From: DATHWB01 sp035544575 | GTDB lineage: Bacteria > Actinomycetota > Acidimicrobiia > Spongiisociales > ZC4RG35 | Direction: 5' to 3' | Assembly (NCBI GenBank): GCA_035544575.1 | Contig: DATKEC010000060.1 | Location: forward strand, 1 to 15,922 | Length of the DNA stretch: 15,922 bases | Shown: positions 7,047-13,283 of the stretch, piece by piece | How the letters are laid out: every line of letters begins with the position of its first letter | Numbering within the stretch: the stretch's first letter is position 1 | Notes under the pieces: model-generated | The model's database searches: none | What the model saw: only the letters and a program-made list of their open reading frames with translations | Told to the model about the DNA's origin: nothing | Made by a program: the position numbers and the translations under genes

Positions 7047-8255
7047 TCAGTCGTCGACCTCGTCGCTGGGTTCGGCGACGTTTCCCAATGGGCTGATCTG
7101 GTTCCAACGCTCCTTGAGCGTGGGTCGGGCCGGCGGCGGCCCGTCGGGGTACGGATCTTCCTCGACGAGCTTGGATCGTACGTACAGGAAGATCTCACGG
7201 CCCGTGGCCACCACCGGGACAGCGACGATCGCACCCAGGACGCCGGCGGCGCTGAAGCCGACGAGGATCCCGATGAGGATGGCGAGGGGTGAGACCGCCA
7301 GGGCGCCGCCCAGGATCCGAGGCGCCACGAGGTTGCTCTCGACCTGCTGGAGGATGACGTACGCACCGGCCACGATCATGGCGAAGACCACGTTGCTCAC
7401 GTCGAAGCGGTCCGATCCCTGCACCAACGCCACCAGAACTGCGATGAACCCGGCGAAGATCGGCCCGAACGTGGGGATGATGTTGAACAACCCGCCGATC
7501 AGGCCCAGGACGAGGGCGCCAGGCGTGCCGAGGGCGAAGAGAACCACCGTCGTCAGCGCCCCCACGGCCAACGCCACCGTGAGTTGGCCGCGGAGATAGT
7601 CGGTCCACACCCGGGAGATGCGGGCACCGAGGATCGTCAACTCGGGAACGAACGGTGCGGGCACGAGGTCGACCCAGCCGCGACGGTTCTCCCGGCCGAT
7701 GGAGGAGGCGATGTAGATCGAGATGACCAACGTGAGGATGACGGAGATCAGGAACGCCATCACGCCGCCGAACACCGCCGAGGTGACCGCCCAGGCTCCG
7801 CCGAACACGAAGCCGAAGTCGATCTCGAGGCCCTCGCCGCCGTTGGTCAGCGCCTCGATGAGCGGATCCACCGACGAGCTGAGGTCCACCGAATATCCGA
7901 ACACGTTCATTGTGCGGAACGATTCGAGCGTGGCAACCGCCCATGCGCTCACCTCGCCGACGATCGTTGGCACGTCGAGAGCAGCCGCGGATCTTCCGAG
8001 TGCGGGAATGAACAGGATCGGAGCCGCCACCGTCACACCGACGAAGGCGAGAAATGTGACCGCCACCGCCCAGCCGCGTCGCAGCCGCAGCCGATGCTGG
8101 AGAAAGCCGATAATGGGACGCAGCATCAGTGCGAGGAGCCCCGCCAGCACGATCGGGGTGAGGACTCCGCGAGCGAGGTAGACCACGAAGATCGCCACCA
8201 GCAGCATTCCGACCGCGGCCAGACGTTTGGTTGGCAGAGTCCAGGACGGGACCAT
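7047..8255 (-). CDS. AI-2E family transporter (PerM-type membrane protein)
   Basis: Polytopic inner-membrane protein of the AI-2E exporter family, about 402 residues, the usual length. Members are linked to autoinducer export, Na+/H+ antiport or other transport; the substrate here is unknown. Visible features are an N-terminal hairpin of hydrophobic segments (AAVGMLLVAIFVVYLARGVL; IVLAGLLALMLRPIIGFL), a membrane pair near FLISVILTLVISIYIAS, and the family signature GLIGGLFNIIPTFGPIFAGF. Further C-terminal helices and a short acidic, proline-rich cytoplasmic tail follow. I chose the ATG at 8255, which has GGAGGT 10 nt upstream; an in-frame TTG at 8279 is the alternative. It lies in the same-strand run with the four-helix membrane protein upstream and the cyclase/NB-ARC gene downstream. 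Confidence 0.9.
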   Translation of the reverse strand: MVPSWTLPTKRLAAVGMLLVAIFVVYLARGVLTPIVLAGLLALMLRPIIGFLQHRLRLRRGWAVAVTFLAFVGVTVAAPILFIPALGRSAAALDVPTIVGEVSAWAVATLESFRTMNVFGYSVDLSSSVDPLIEALTNGGEGLEIDFGFVFGGAWAVTSAVFGGVMAFLISVILTLVISIYIASSIGRENRRGWVDLVPAPFVPELTILGARISRVWTDYLRGQLTVALAVGALTTVVLFALGTPGALVLGLIGGLFNIIPTFGPIFAGFIAVLVALVQGSDRFDVSNVVFAMIVAGAYVILQQVESNLVAPRILGGALAVSPLAILIGILVGFSAAGVLGAIVAVPVVATGREIFLYVRSKLVEEDPYPDGPPPARPTLKERWNQISPLGNVAEPSDEVDD

Positions 8256-8346
8256 CCGGCAGCGTACCTCCGGGGGCAACGTGCGCCGCGGAGCGCGAGG
8301 AAACCGATGGCTCCGGCAACGCCTCAGATCAGGTCATGCCGACGGG

Positions 8347-8709
8347 TCAGTCCGAGGCACCTCTGGCGCCCAGGAACATCATGACTGCTCCAATGACGAA
8401 GACGAGGTATGCGACGACCCGTAACGCATCGTTGGGGAACCCGTCGAAGCGGATGTCGCCGAGGACGATCACCACGGCGGCCAGACCCATGAACAGCCCG
8501 ATCGCTCGCTGTGCTCCGGCACTCACCGAGACGCCACCGATGTCGTATGCCGAAAGCAGCACCAGCAGGGCCAGCGCGATGTAGAGAGCACCGGGGTTCC
8601 ACTCGCCGGCGATCAGTCCGAGCAGCAACCAGTTGACGACGATCACACCTGCGCCGATGACCAACAGTCCCTTCGAACCTCCGACCACACGCTTGTTGTC
8701 TTGGGTCAC
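8347..8709 (-). CDS. Small four-helix membrane protein, unknown function
   Basis: About 120 residues with four hydrophobic segments: GLLVIGAGVIVVNWLLLGLIAG, ALYIALALLVLLSAYDIG, AIGLFMGLAAVVIVLGDI and LRVVAYLVFVIGAVMMFLGA. Loops are very short. The start is a GTG at 8709 with GAGAGGAAG as ribosome binding site; the longer frame to 8769 lacks one and adds residues unlike the rest. No charged functional motif or named family is recognised. It lies 90 nt upstream of the AI-2E transporter and 82 nt downstream of the F420 nitroreductase on the same strand. Confidence 0.7.
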   Translation of the reverse strand: MTQDNKRVVGGSKGLLVIGAGVIVVNWLLLGLIAGEWNPGALYIALALLVLLSAYDIGGVSVSAGAQRAIGLFMGLAAVVIVLGDIRFDGFPNDALRVVAYLVFVIGAVMMFLGARGASD

Positions 8710-8791
8710 TGAGCTTCCTCTCGTGGGTGGCCAGGACTCTATGGCGCCGAGGAGAACCAAGCCCCGCATCCGGCCCCTTTCTCGGCGTCGG

Positions 8792-9292
8792 TCAGTGACC
8801 CGAGAACTCGGCCCTGCGCAAACGGAGAACGAAGTCGACGCCGTATAGCCGTTGGGAGAGGCGTTCCTGCCGCGTTTGATGACACGCCACCTCGGCGGCG
8901 GGAACCACCTCGGGCTGGCCTACCCGGAACGTGCGTCCGTCGTGGACCATCTCGGCGGATCCGACCGCTCTCACGTTCTTGAGCCAGTCGGCGGTGGTCC
9001 CGTAGGGAAGCGTGATGAGGAGGTCATCGCCGGCCTCGGTCACCCCGACCGGCGTCTCATATGACTTGCCGCTGATCCGGCCCACGTGGCGGATCACCGA
9101 GGCCGAGGCGCCCGGCCCGCCGGCCGTCTTCATGACTCGGGGGTTGGTGACGCGCCGGTTGAGACGACGGATGGCGGACAGTCCTGGGCCGTATCCGGTG
9201 CGAATAGTCACCACCAGAAACAGCCACATGACAAGCCCGACCGCGATCAGGCTCCCCACCCCGATGATGACCCATCTTCCAATCTCGCCCAC
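8792..9292 (-). CDS. Deazaflavin (F420)-dependent nitroreductase, Ddn family
   Basis: Member of the F420H2-dependent split-barrel reductase family that includes mycobacterial Ddn; members reduce quinones, enones and nitroaromatics. It starts with a hydrophobic membrane segment (VIIGVGSLIAVGLVMWLFLVV, about residues 8-28), which suggests membrane association. The core has SVIRHVGRISGKSYETPVG followed by the family hallmark LPYGTTADWLKNVRA and a C-terminal LYGVDFVLRLRRAEF. About 166 residues, normal length. The GTG start at 9292 has GAGGTGG immediately upstream. Transcription probably starts from the TTGACA/TACCTT promoter at 9330-9359, and a palindrome over the expected start point suggests repression by an unlinked regulator. 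Confidence 0.88.
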   Translation of the reverse strand: MGEIGRWVIIGVGSLIAVGLVMWLFLVVTIRTGYGPGLSAIRRLNRRVTNPRVMKTAGGPGASASVIRHVGRISGKSYETPVGVTEAGDDLLITLPYGTTADWLKNVRAVGSAEMVHDGRTFRVGQPEVVPAAEVACHQTRQERLSQRLYGVDFVLRLRRAEFSGH

Positions 9293-9307
9293 GGTCCACC
9301 TCGTTCA

Positions 9308-9330
9308 TACGCTGTAAGTTATACGGCGTA
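9308..9330. promoter_or_regulatory. Operator-like inverted repeat before the Ddn-type gene
   Basis: TACGCTGTA (9308-9316) and TACGGCGTA (9322-9330) form 9-bp inverted arms with one mismatch around AGTTA. Read on the minus strand it also appears as a tandem TTACnnCGTAT motif. It covers the predicted transcription start and the last base of the -10 box of the Ddn-type gene, the standard place for a TetR- or MarR-type repressor site. No regulator gene is adjacent. Confidence 0.5.
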
Positions 9331-9359
9331 AGGTAGCGATCCCGGCGTGTGGCTGTCAA
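9330..9359 (-). promoter_or_regulatory. Sigma-70-type promoter of the Ddn-type gene
   Basis: On the minus strand TTGACA (9359-9354) is a consensus -35, followed after an 18-nt spacer by TACCTT (9335-9330), a TAnnnT -10. The start point would fall near 9323, giving a leader of about 30 nt that carries the GAGGTGG ribosome binding site before the GTG at 9292. The rest of the 263-nt gap (9293-9555) shows no convincing gene. Confidence 0.55.
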
Positions 9360-9555
9360 GCGCCTCAGCGCCTCTGCACACCTCACCGGTCTCAAGTTCA
9401 GCATCGAGGTGTCTGGCTAGCCAGCGCAGAGTGCCGGGTACTGATCGCTGGCCATTGCGTCGGTCTGTCCCGCCCAGGCGTGAATATGCGCTATCCGCGA
9501 GCACGGCGGGGCAGGTGATCGGTCCCCTTGAATGACCCGAATGACGATCGTCTGA

Positions 9556-9849
9556 TCAGGACTTCACAAAACGCGTCATCGTGAACGTGTCCATCTCGAG
9601 AAGCGCGGTGAAGTCCTTGGTGGCCGGGTTCGCCACGAACCTGTCCATCGAGTTCTGCGCTTCCTCGGGGCGCTCCCAGTGCAGGACGACCACCACCTCA
9701 CCGTCATCGGCGATGCCCGTCTCACGTGAGATGATGCCGGGCATCTTCATGAGCAGGCTCTGCTCGATGTCCTTGTTCTTCGCCACGAACGTCTCCCGCG
9801 CCGTATCCGGCTTCAGACGGAAGCGAACGATCTCGATGATCTGTGCCAT
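9556..9849 (-). CDS. ABM-like dimeric alpha/beta-barrel protein
   Basis: A 97-residue protein resembling antibiotic biosynthesis monooxygenase / ferredoxin-like dimeric barrel domains. It opens with strand IIEIVRFRLKPDTARETFV, then the helix NKDIEQSLLMKMPGI and strand GEVVVVLHWERPEEAQNSMDRF. A C-terminal strand TFTMTRFVKS closes the barrel. Such proteins are cofactor-free oxygenases of quinol-like substrates or simple stress-linked proteins; no catalytic assignment is possible. The ATG at 9849 has AGGGGA 7 nt upstream. Its upstream region joins the decayed transposase within about 45 nt, so its original promoter may have been displaced. Confidence 0.7.
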   Translation of the reverse strand: MAQIIEIVRFRLKPDTARETFVAKNKDIEQSLLMKMPGIISRETGIADDGEVVVVLHWERPEEAQNSMDRFVANPATKDFTALLEMDTFTMTRFVKS

Positions 9850-9892
9850 TGTCGTTTCCCCTGGCTGGGTCCGCCTACGACGGGCAACCTAC

Positions 9893-10937
9893 CAGCCGAT
9901 GATGTCGCGCAGGTACGCGCATATAGGGCGTGTTGATCGAGGCGAGGGGGTTCGTCGACCAGACCTTCGACCAGTGAGCTTTGGGAAAGGCCCAGAACGC
10001 CAGCACTTCGGTCTTGGCAGCATCCATGAGAGCGGCAGCTTTGGGGTGGGCGCCTGCGAGGCTGTCTCTGACGGTTTCCCATTGCAGGTCGAGGTCGGCG
10101 GCGGTGGCCTGCACGAAGATGGTCCGGAACGCGGCGGCGACGATGTCTCGTCGGTCCTTGGGCACCGCTGATGTGATGCTCCTTGAAACACCCGGCCGAT
10201 AGCTGTGACCAGCCCGGCGTGTTTCCTCGGAGATGACCAGAAGCACCCCGGCCAGACCTCGGGAGCGGAGATGACGGCCGAACTCGGTCCAGAACGCTTC
10301 GGACTCGGAGTCACCGACCGCACAGCCCAGCACCTCGCGGCTGCCGTCTGAGGCCACCCCGGTGGCGATCACCACCGCTTTGGAGACCACCTGATGGTTC
10401 TCCCGGCAGTGGACGTAGGTGGCGTCGACGAAAACGTAGGGGAACTCGATGTGATCTAACCGCCGGTTCCTGAACGCGTCGACCGACTCGTCGAGACCCG
10501 CACAGATCCGTGACACTTCCGACTTCGAGATCCCCGAAGCAATCCCCCAACGCCTCCACTAAGTCATCGACACTACGAGTCGAGACCCCAGCCACATACG
10601 CTTCCATCACCACCGCATACAACGCCTGATCGATCCGACGCCGCGGCTGCAGGATCTCGGGGAAGAACGACCCCTGCCGCAGCTTGGGGATCCACAGTTC
10701 GATATCGCCGGCCCGGGTGGCCAACAGCCGATCCCGATAGCCGTTGGGGTCCGTCACCCGCGACTCGGCCCGCTCATACTTACGAGCGCCGATCACCCCC
10801 GCTGCTTCCGTCTCGATCAACTCTTGCATCACCAGCCGGGCCGACTCTCGAACAAGATCGATCCCCTCCGCGGACCGGAACGCTTCCATCAGCTCGGTCA
10901 CGGCAGAACGGTCCAGGGTCACCCCACAGCGGATCAC
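9893..10937 (-). pseudogene. Degenerate IS256-family transposase
   Basis: Clear IS256-family DDE transposase in pieces. The N-terminal part (GTG near 10937) has the family motifs VMQELIETEAAGVIGARKYER, IPKLRQGSFFPEIL and RRIDQALYAVVMEAYVAGVS. An extra base in the G run at 10544-10548 then shifts the frame. The next frame continues with SEVSRICAGLDE and the first catalytic Asp in YVFVDATYVH. A second frame break lies at 10221-10228: GLVTAIGRVFQGASHQRC is encoded in the shifted frame, and the second catalytic position reads Glu (ISE) instead of Asp. About 30 nt between HQRC and VPK are missing near 10163-10173. The 3' end degenerates after WSTNPL, losing the third catalytic Glu and roughly 100 residues. 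It cannot encode an active enzyme. I could not identify terminal inverted repeats or target duplications. Confidence 0.88.
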
Positions 10938-11394
10938 CCGAAAACCCACCACTCCAAGGGACTCTCCTCCTGTTTGGTCGGGAATGCAGCAAACCCTGCG
11001 GCTTGGATTGCCAGGCCCCACGGTGCATGCATATCGAGTTATCCCGAGCGAAAACGCTCCGCTTTGCGAACCACGCCTATCGGCACGTATAGAGGGGCCA
11101 GGTGGTCGGGCAAGTGTCGCCAGAGCCACCTTTCAGTTTTTCGCATCCCTGTCATCCCGGTGTCGACAACCCTGTCAGTCCGGTGCCCGAGGGCCTCACC
11201 CCGGAACAAACACTCAGCCAGGGAGCGGGAGCGCAGAATGAAGGTTCCCGAGCTCGGTTTTGAGAGACTTGGAAACTCAGGCGGCCCGCGTTATGTGCGG
11301 CTCCACCAACGTAGGTTCGACGGAAGAGGGGCGCCTCAGGGGTTTAGATTCCGGGAACTTCTCCCCTGGTCCCGGGCGCTGCAGTCCGTGAAGG
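10938..11394. other. Gene-poor stretch upstream of the transposase relic
   Basis: No convincing gene. It holds the upstream part of the IS256 relic (CAGGAGGAGAG near 10965-10975 could be its ribosome binding site) and a GAGCG-AAAA-CGCTC hairpin at 11046-11059. An imperfect direct repeat lies at 11147-11185, and a CCGGGA/TCCCGG stem at 11351-11375, about 20 nt beyond the cupin stop codon, may end cupin transcription. A plus-strand frame at 11238-11426 is open but overlaps the cupin C-terminus and resembles nothing known. Confidence 0.5.
11147..11185. repeat. Imperfect 16-bp direct repeat
   Basis: CCCTGTCATCCCGGTG (11147-11162) and CCCTGTCAGTCCGGTG (11170-11185) differ at two positions and are spaced 23 nt start to start, about two helical turns. 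The unit between them contains GTCGAC. Such tandem sites occur at transposon ends (for example IS21-type transposase-binding repeats) or as regulator sites; neither is proven here. Confidence 0.4.
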
Positions 11395-11895
11395 TCAGTC
11401 TCTTGGCGGCAACGGTGGGCCAATAAACTCTTGGGCATGTCGTTTGCCGATCTCCATCAGCGCTTGTTTATCAATGAACTGCTCATCTGAGGGCGGAAGT
11501 GCAAGAGACCGGGCAGGCTTCCCACCCTCGCGGAAGAACCCTTCAACACCCGCCGGCCCGAAAAACAAGAGCAGACGGGCTTCCGCCGAATCGACACGGA
11601 ACGCGTGCGGGATGTTGCGCGGCCCATAGACCAGCGAGCCAGCAATCGCTTCGATCACATCCTCACCATGCTGGACACGAACCTCCCCGGAGAGGACCAC
11701 AAAGAACTCGTCCTCCTCCCGGTGGATATGAAGCGGTGAGGCGAATCCCTTGGGCGCCAGCAGCTCCAGCGCTGCGAAGCGTCCCTCCGTTAGGTCCCCG
11801 GTCGCCTTGAGAACGCCCAGTCCGCCGTTGAACCACAACGCCTCGCCCTCTCCGGGCCCCAACATGTAGCCATTTGTTGTTTGCGGAAGCGACAT
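11395..11895 (-). CDS. Cupin-domain metalloprotein, quercetin dioxygenase-like
   Basis: Single-domain cupin of about 166 residues, probably cytoplasmic. Cupin motif 1 is intact: G50-x5-H56-x-H58-x4-E63-x6-G70 (LHIHREEDEFFVVLSG). Motif 2 follows as GSLVYGPRNIPHAF with H97, so a His3-Glu metal site can form. The family includes quercetin dioxygenase-like enzymes, but function cannot be assigned from the motifs. The ATG at 11895 has AAGGAG with a 7-nt spacer, a very good ribosome binding site. A CCCGTCA/TGACGGG palindrome lies just upstream and the large 11990-12034 hairpin separates it from the cyclase gene, so it is probably transcribed on its own. Confidence 0.88.
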   Translation of the reverse strand: MSLPQTTNGYMLGPGEGEALWFNGGLGVLKATGDLTEGRFAALELLAPKGFASPLHIHREEDEFFVVLSGEVRVQHGEDVIEAIAGSLVYGPRNIPHAFRVDSAEARLLLFFGPAGVEGFFREGGKPARSLALPPSDEQFIDKQALMEIGKRHAQEFIGPPLPPRD

Positions 11896-11918
11896 CGTTC
11901 ACTCCTTACAGCGCTCGG

Positions 11919-11939
11919 CCCGTCAATCAGAATGACGGG
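11919..11939. promoter_or_regulatory. Operator-like palindrome upstream of the cupin gene
   Basis: CCCGTCA (11919-11925) and TGACGGG (11933-11939) are perfect 7-bp arms around ATCAGAA. The element ends about 23 nt before the cupin start codon and just upstream of its ribosome binding site, a usual operator position. No promoter hexamers could be assigned with confidence and no regulator gene is adjacent. Confidence 0.4.
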
Positions 11940-11989
11940 AAGTGACGCTGTCTCGCCCCTTACCCTACCCATCGATGGAAACACGAGAG

Positions 11990-12034
11990 TGGTCTGCCCC
12001 GGGGATCACATCGCGCGATCCCCGGGGCAGACCA
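11990..12034. terminator. Perfect 18-bp inverted repeat, candidate terminator
   Basis: TGGTCTGCCCCGGGGATC (11990-12007) and its exact complement (12017-12034) enclose a 9-nt loop, acatcgcgc. The transcript would form a very stable GC-rich hairpin. It lies about 136 nt past the cyclase stop codon and about 95 nt before the cupin start on the same strand, consistent with a terminator lacking a U-tract. Perfection over 18 bp is more than a terminator needs, so a mobile-element or protein-binding origin is possible. The rest of the 275-nt gap (11896-12170) shows only small hairpins, including GAGCG/CGCTC near 12072. Confidence 0.5.
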
Positions 12035-12170
12035 AGAGCCTCCGTCAAACCCAGGGCGGTTCACCGAGAGGAGCGGTTTCGCTCGGGATCTGCTGATCTG
12101 CGCGGGAGCGACCCTGACTTGGTCGGGTTCGTTCGGCCAGACGGCTCGCCCCTTTTTCAGTCCCGGAAAG

Positions 12171-12950
12171 TCAAGCCGGTTTGATCACCGCCACCTTGAA
12201 AGATGTGGCCTTACCTTTGAGTCGCAGCTCGCGATGCTCGAGACCCGCAGTGTCCAGTCCGATTCTCTCGGCGAGTTGCAGGCTTGCCAGTACTTCGCCA
12301 ACTCCCGCGTTGTCGGCCAGGCGCGCTCCAACGTTGATGTCGTCGCCGAGCGCGGTCATCTCCTTGGAGCCGCCGTGCTCACCCAACACCCCGACAAAGG
12401 CATTGCCGGCGTGTACCCCGACCCCGAGCGGTATCCAAGGCCCCTCCTCGCTGGTGTGCCCAGTGGCACGCAGAAGTTCGACAGCGCTGTCCAATGCGGC
12501 CTGGGCGTAGTCGGGCCCGGCCATACCCGGAACGAAGTAGCCGATGGCCTGATCGCCGGCCAGACGACCGAGAAGCGCACCTGCGTCGACCAGCACCCTT
12601 GAGGATGTTCGATAGAACCGATTGATCAACTCTGTGAAAGCACGGTCGCCGATGCGTTCAGCAGTCGGGGTAGATCCCCGCATGTCGGCGAAGACAGTCG
12701 CTATGTCGACATGGGTGCCACCGGGATGCCTGTCCCCCTGTTTGACACACGATTTGCAGACGTGCGGTTGCTGGCTCGATTGACCTCTTCCGATCATCGA
12801 CATCAGAGGACCCCCGACACCATCGAAGGGGCCGTGACAGAACATGCAGCGGGACTCTGCGGGAATCTTGCCGAGTAAGGCTCTTCCTTTGTCGAGCATC
12901 GCATTGCCCCCCGCGAACAACTGGTGCCAGATCTCCTCGTTCTCGGTCAC
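12171..12950 (-). CDS. Class III nucleotide cyclase with N-terminal four-cysteine module
   Basis: About 259-263 residues. In numbering from an in-frame TTG at 12962, the N-terminal part has CMFCH (C39, C42) and CKSC (C69, C72). These two CxxC pairs most likely form a zinc ribbon; CxxCH could in principle bind haem c, but no signal peptide is visible. Residues about 85-262 are an adenylate/guanylate cyclase catalytic domain: metal aspartates in FADMRGST (D93) and LAGDQAIGYF (D137), and TALGDDINVGARL containing N210 and R214 for catalysis. Substrate, ATP or GTP, is not certain. I prefer GTG at 12950, four codons inside; both starts have weak ribosome binding sites, and an in-frame TGA two codons before the TTG excludes a longer form. 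Confidence 0.85.
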   Translation of the reverse strand: MTENEEIWHQLFAGGNAMLDKGRALLGKIPAESRCMFCHGPFDGVGGPLMSMIGRGQSSQQPHVCKSCVKQGDRHPGGTHVDIATVFADMRGSTPTAERIGDRAFTELINRFYRTSSRVLVDAGALLGRLAGDQAIGYFVPGMAGPDYAQAALDSAVELLRATGHTSEEGPWIPLGVGVHAGNAFVGVLGEHGGSKEMTALGDDINVGARLADNAGVGEVLASLQLAERIGLDTAGLEHRELRLKGKATSFKVAVIKPA

Positions 12951-12962
12951 TACCCCGCTCAA

Positions 12963-13282
12963 CTCTCAATCGCTATGGCCGTATTACCAACACTACGCAT
13001 CAGCGCCAGCCAGAGCCCGACCACCCTTCTTCGCGAAAACTTGGCATGTTGCCAGCGCATGACACCCGCGCGCCATGAAATCAGCGGAACCACCTGCTCG
13101 ATAACCGGCAATCGGCGCTAGTTCCGGGTCCAACATCTCGAGAAGGTCTTCACGCCACGGGGAGCTCGACGGCCAACGGCAGGTCGGTTACCTCTTCGAC
13201 GTGGCGCTTCAGCATCAAGCATCTCCACCGAGCGCCGAATCTCGATTTCCCGGAGAATTTCTCGTCCACCGTGTCGAAAAAC
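12963..13282. other. Gene-poor, probably decayed stretch
   Basis: No confident gene. Two small minus-strand frames stand out: 13150 to about 13283 (see separate entry) and 12993-13136, an ATG-started 47-codon frame beginning MLDPELAPIAGYRAGG and located 13 nt after the first. Neither matches a family I recognise. On the plus strand nothing resembles the missing sigma factor N-terminus. The stretch lies between the cyclase start and the truncated sigma gene, suggesting remnants of lost genes. Confidence 0.4.
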
Positions 13283-13283
13283 G
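13150..13283 (-). pseudogene. Possible 3' fragment of an unidentified gene
   Basis: A minus-strand frame stays open from the sigma junction to a TGA at 13150-13152 and reads like coding sequence: FFDTVDEKFSGKSRFGARW and LKRHVEEVTDLPLAVELPVA, with mostly G/C third positions. It has no plausible start with a ribosome binding site and stops being distinct near 13283, where plus-strand sigma-factor homology begins. The simplest reading is the C-terminal fragment of a gene that lost its 5' part in the same event that truncated the sigma gene. A chance frame remains possible. Confidence 0.25.

Noticed and set aside
5962..7107. 381-codon minus-strand frame overlapping the cyclase/NB-ARC gene
   Set aside because: It lies in another frame of the same strand over conserved cyclase and P-loop motifs; its translation is very rich in Arg, Gly and Pro, typical of a shadow frame.
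7195..8319. 374-codon minus-strand frame over the AI-2E transporter
   Set aside because: Out of frame with a clear transporter; composition dominated by Arg, Gly and Pro.
9319..9504. 61-codon minus-strand frame in the Ddn upstream region
   Set aside because: It runs through the predicted promoter and operator, lacks a ribosome binding site and resembles no family.
11305..11320. GGTTCGAC resembling a tRNA T-loop
   Set aside because: The flanking bases do not form a T-stem or acceptor stem and no anticodon arm is present upstream.
11238..11426. 62-codon plus-strand frame beginning MKVPELGFERLGNS
   Set aside because: It overlaps the conserved cupin gene on the other strand, its ribosome binding site is poor and no similarity is recognised; kept only as a remark.
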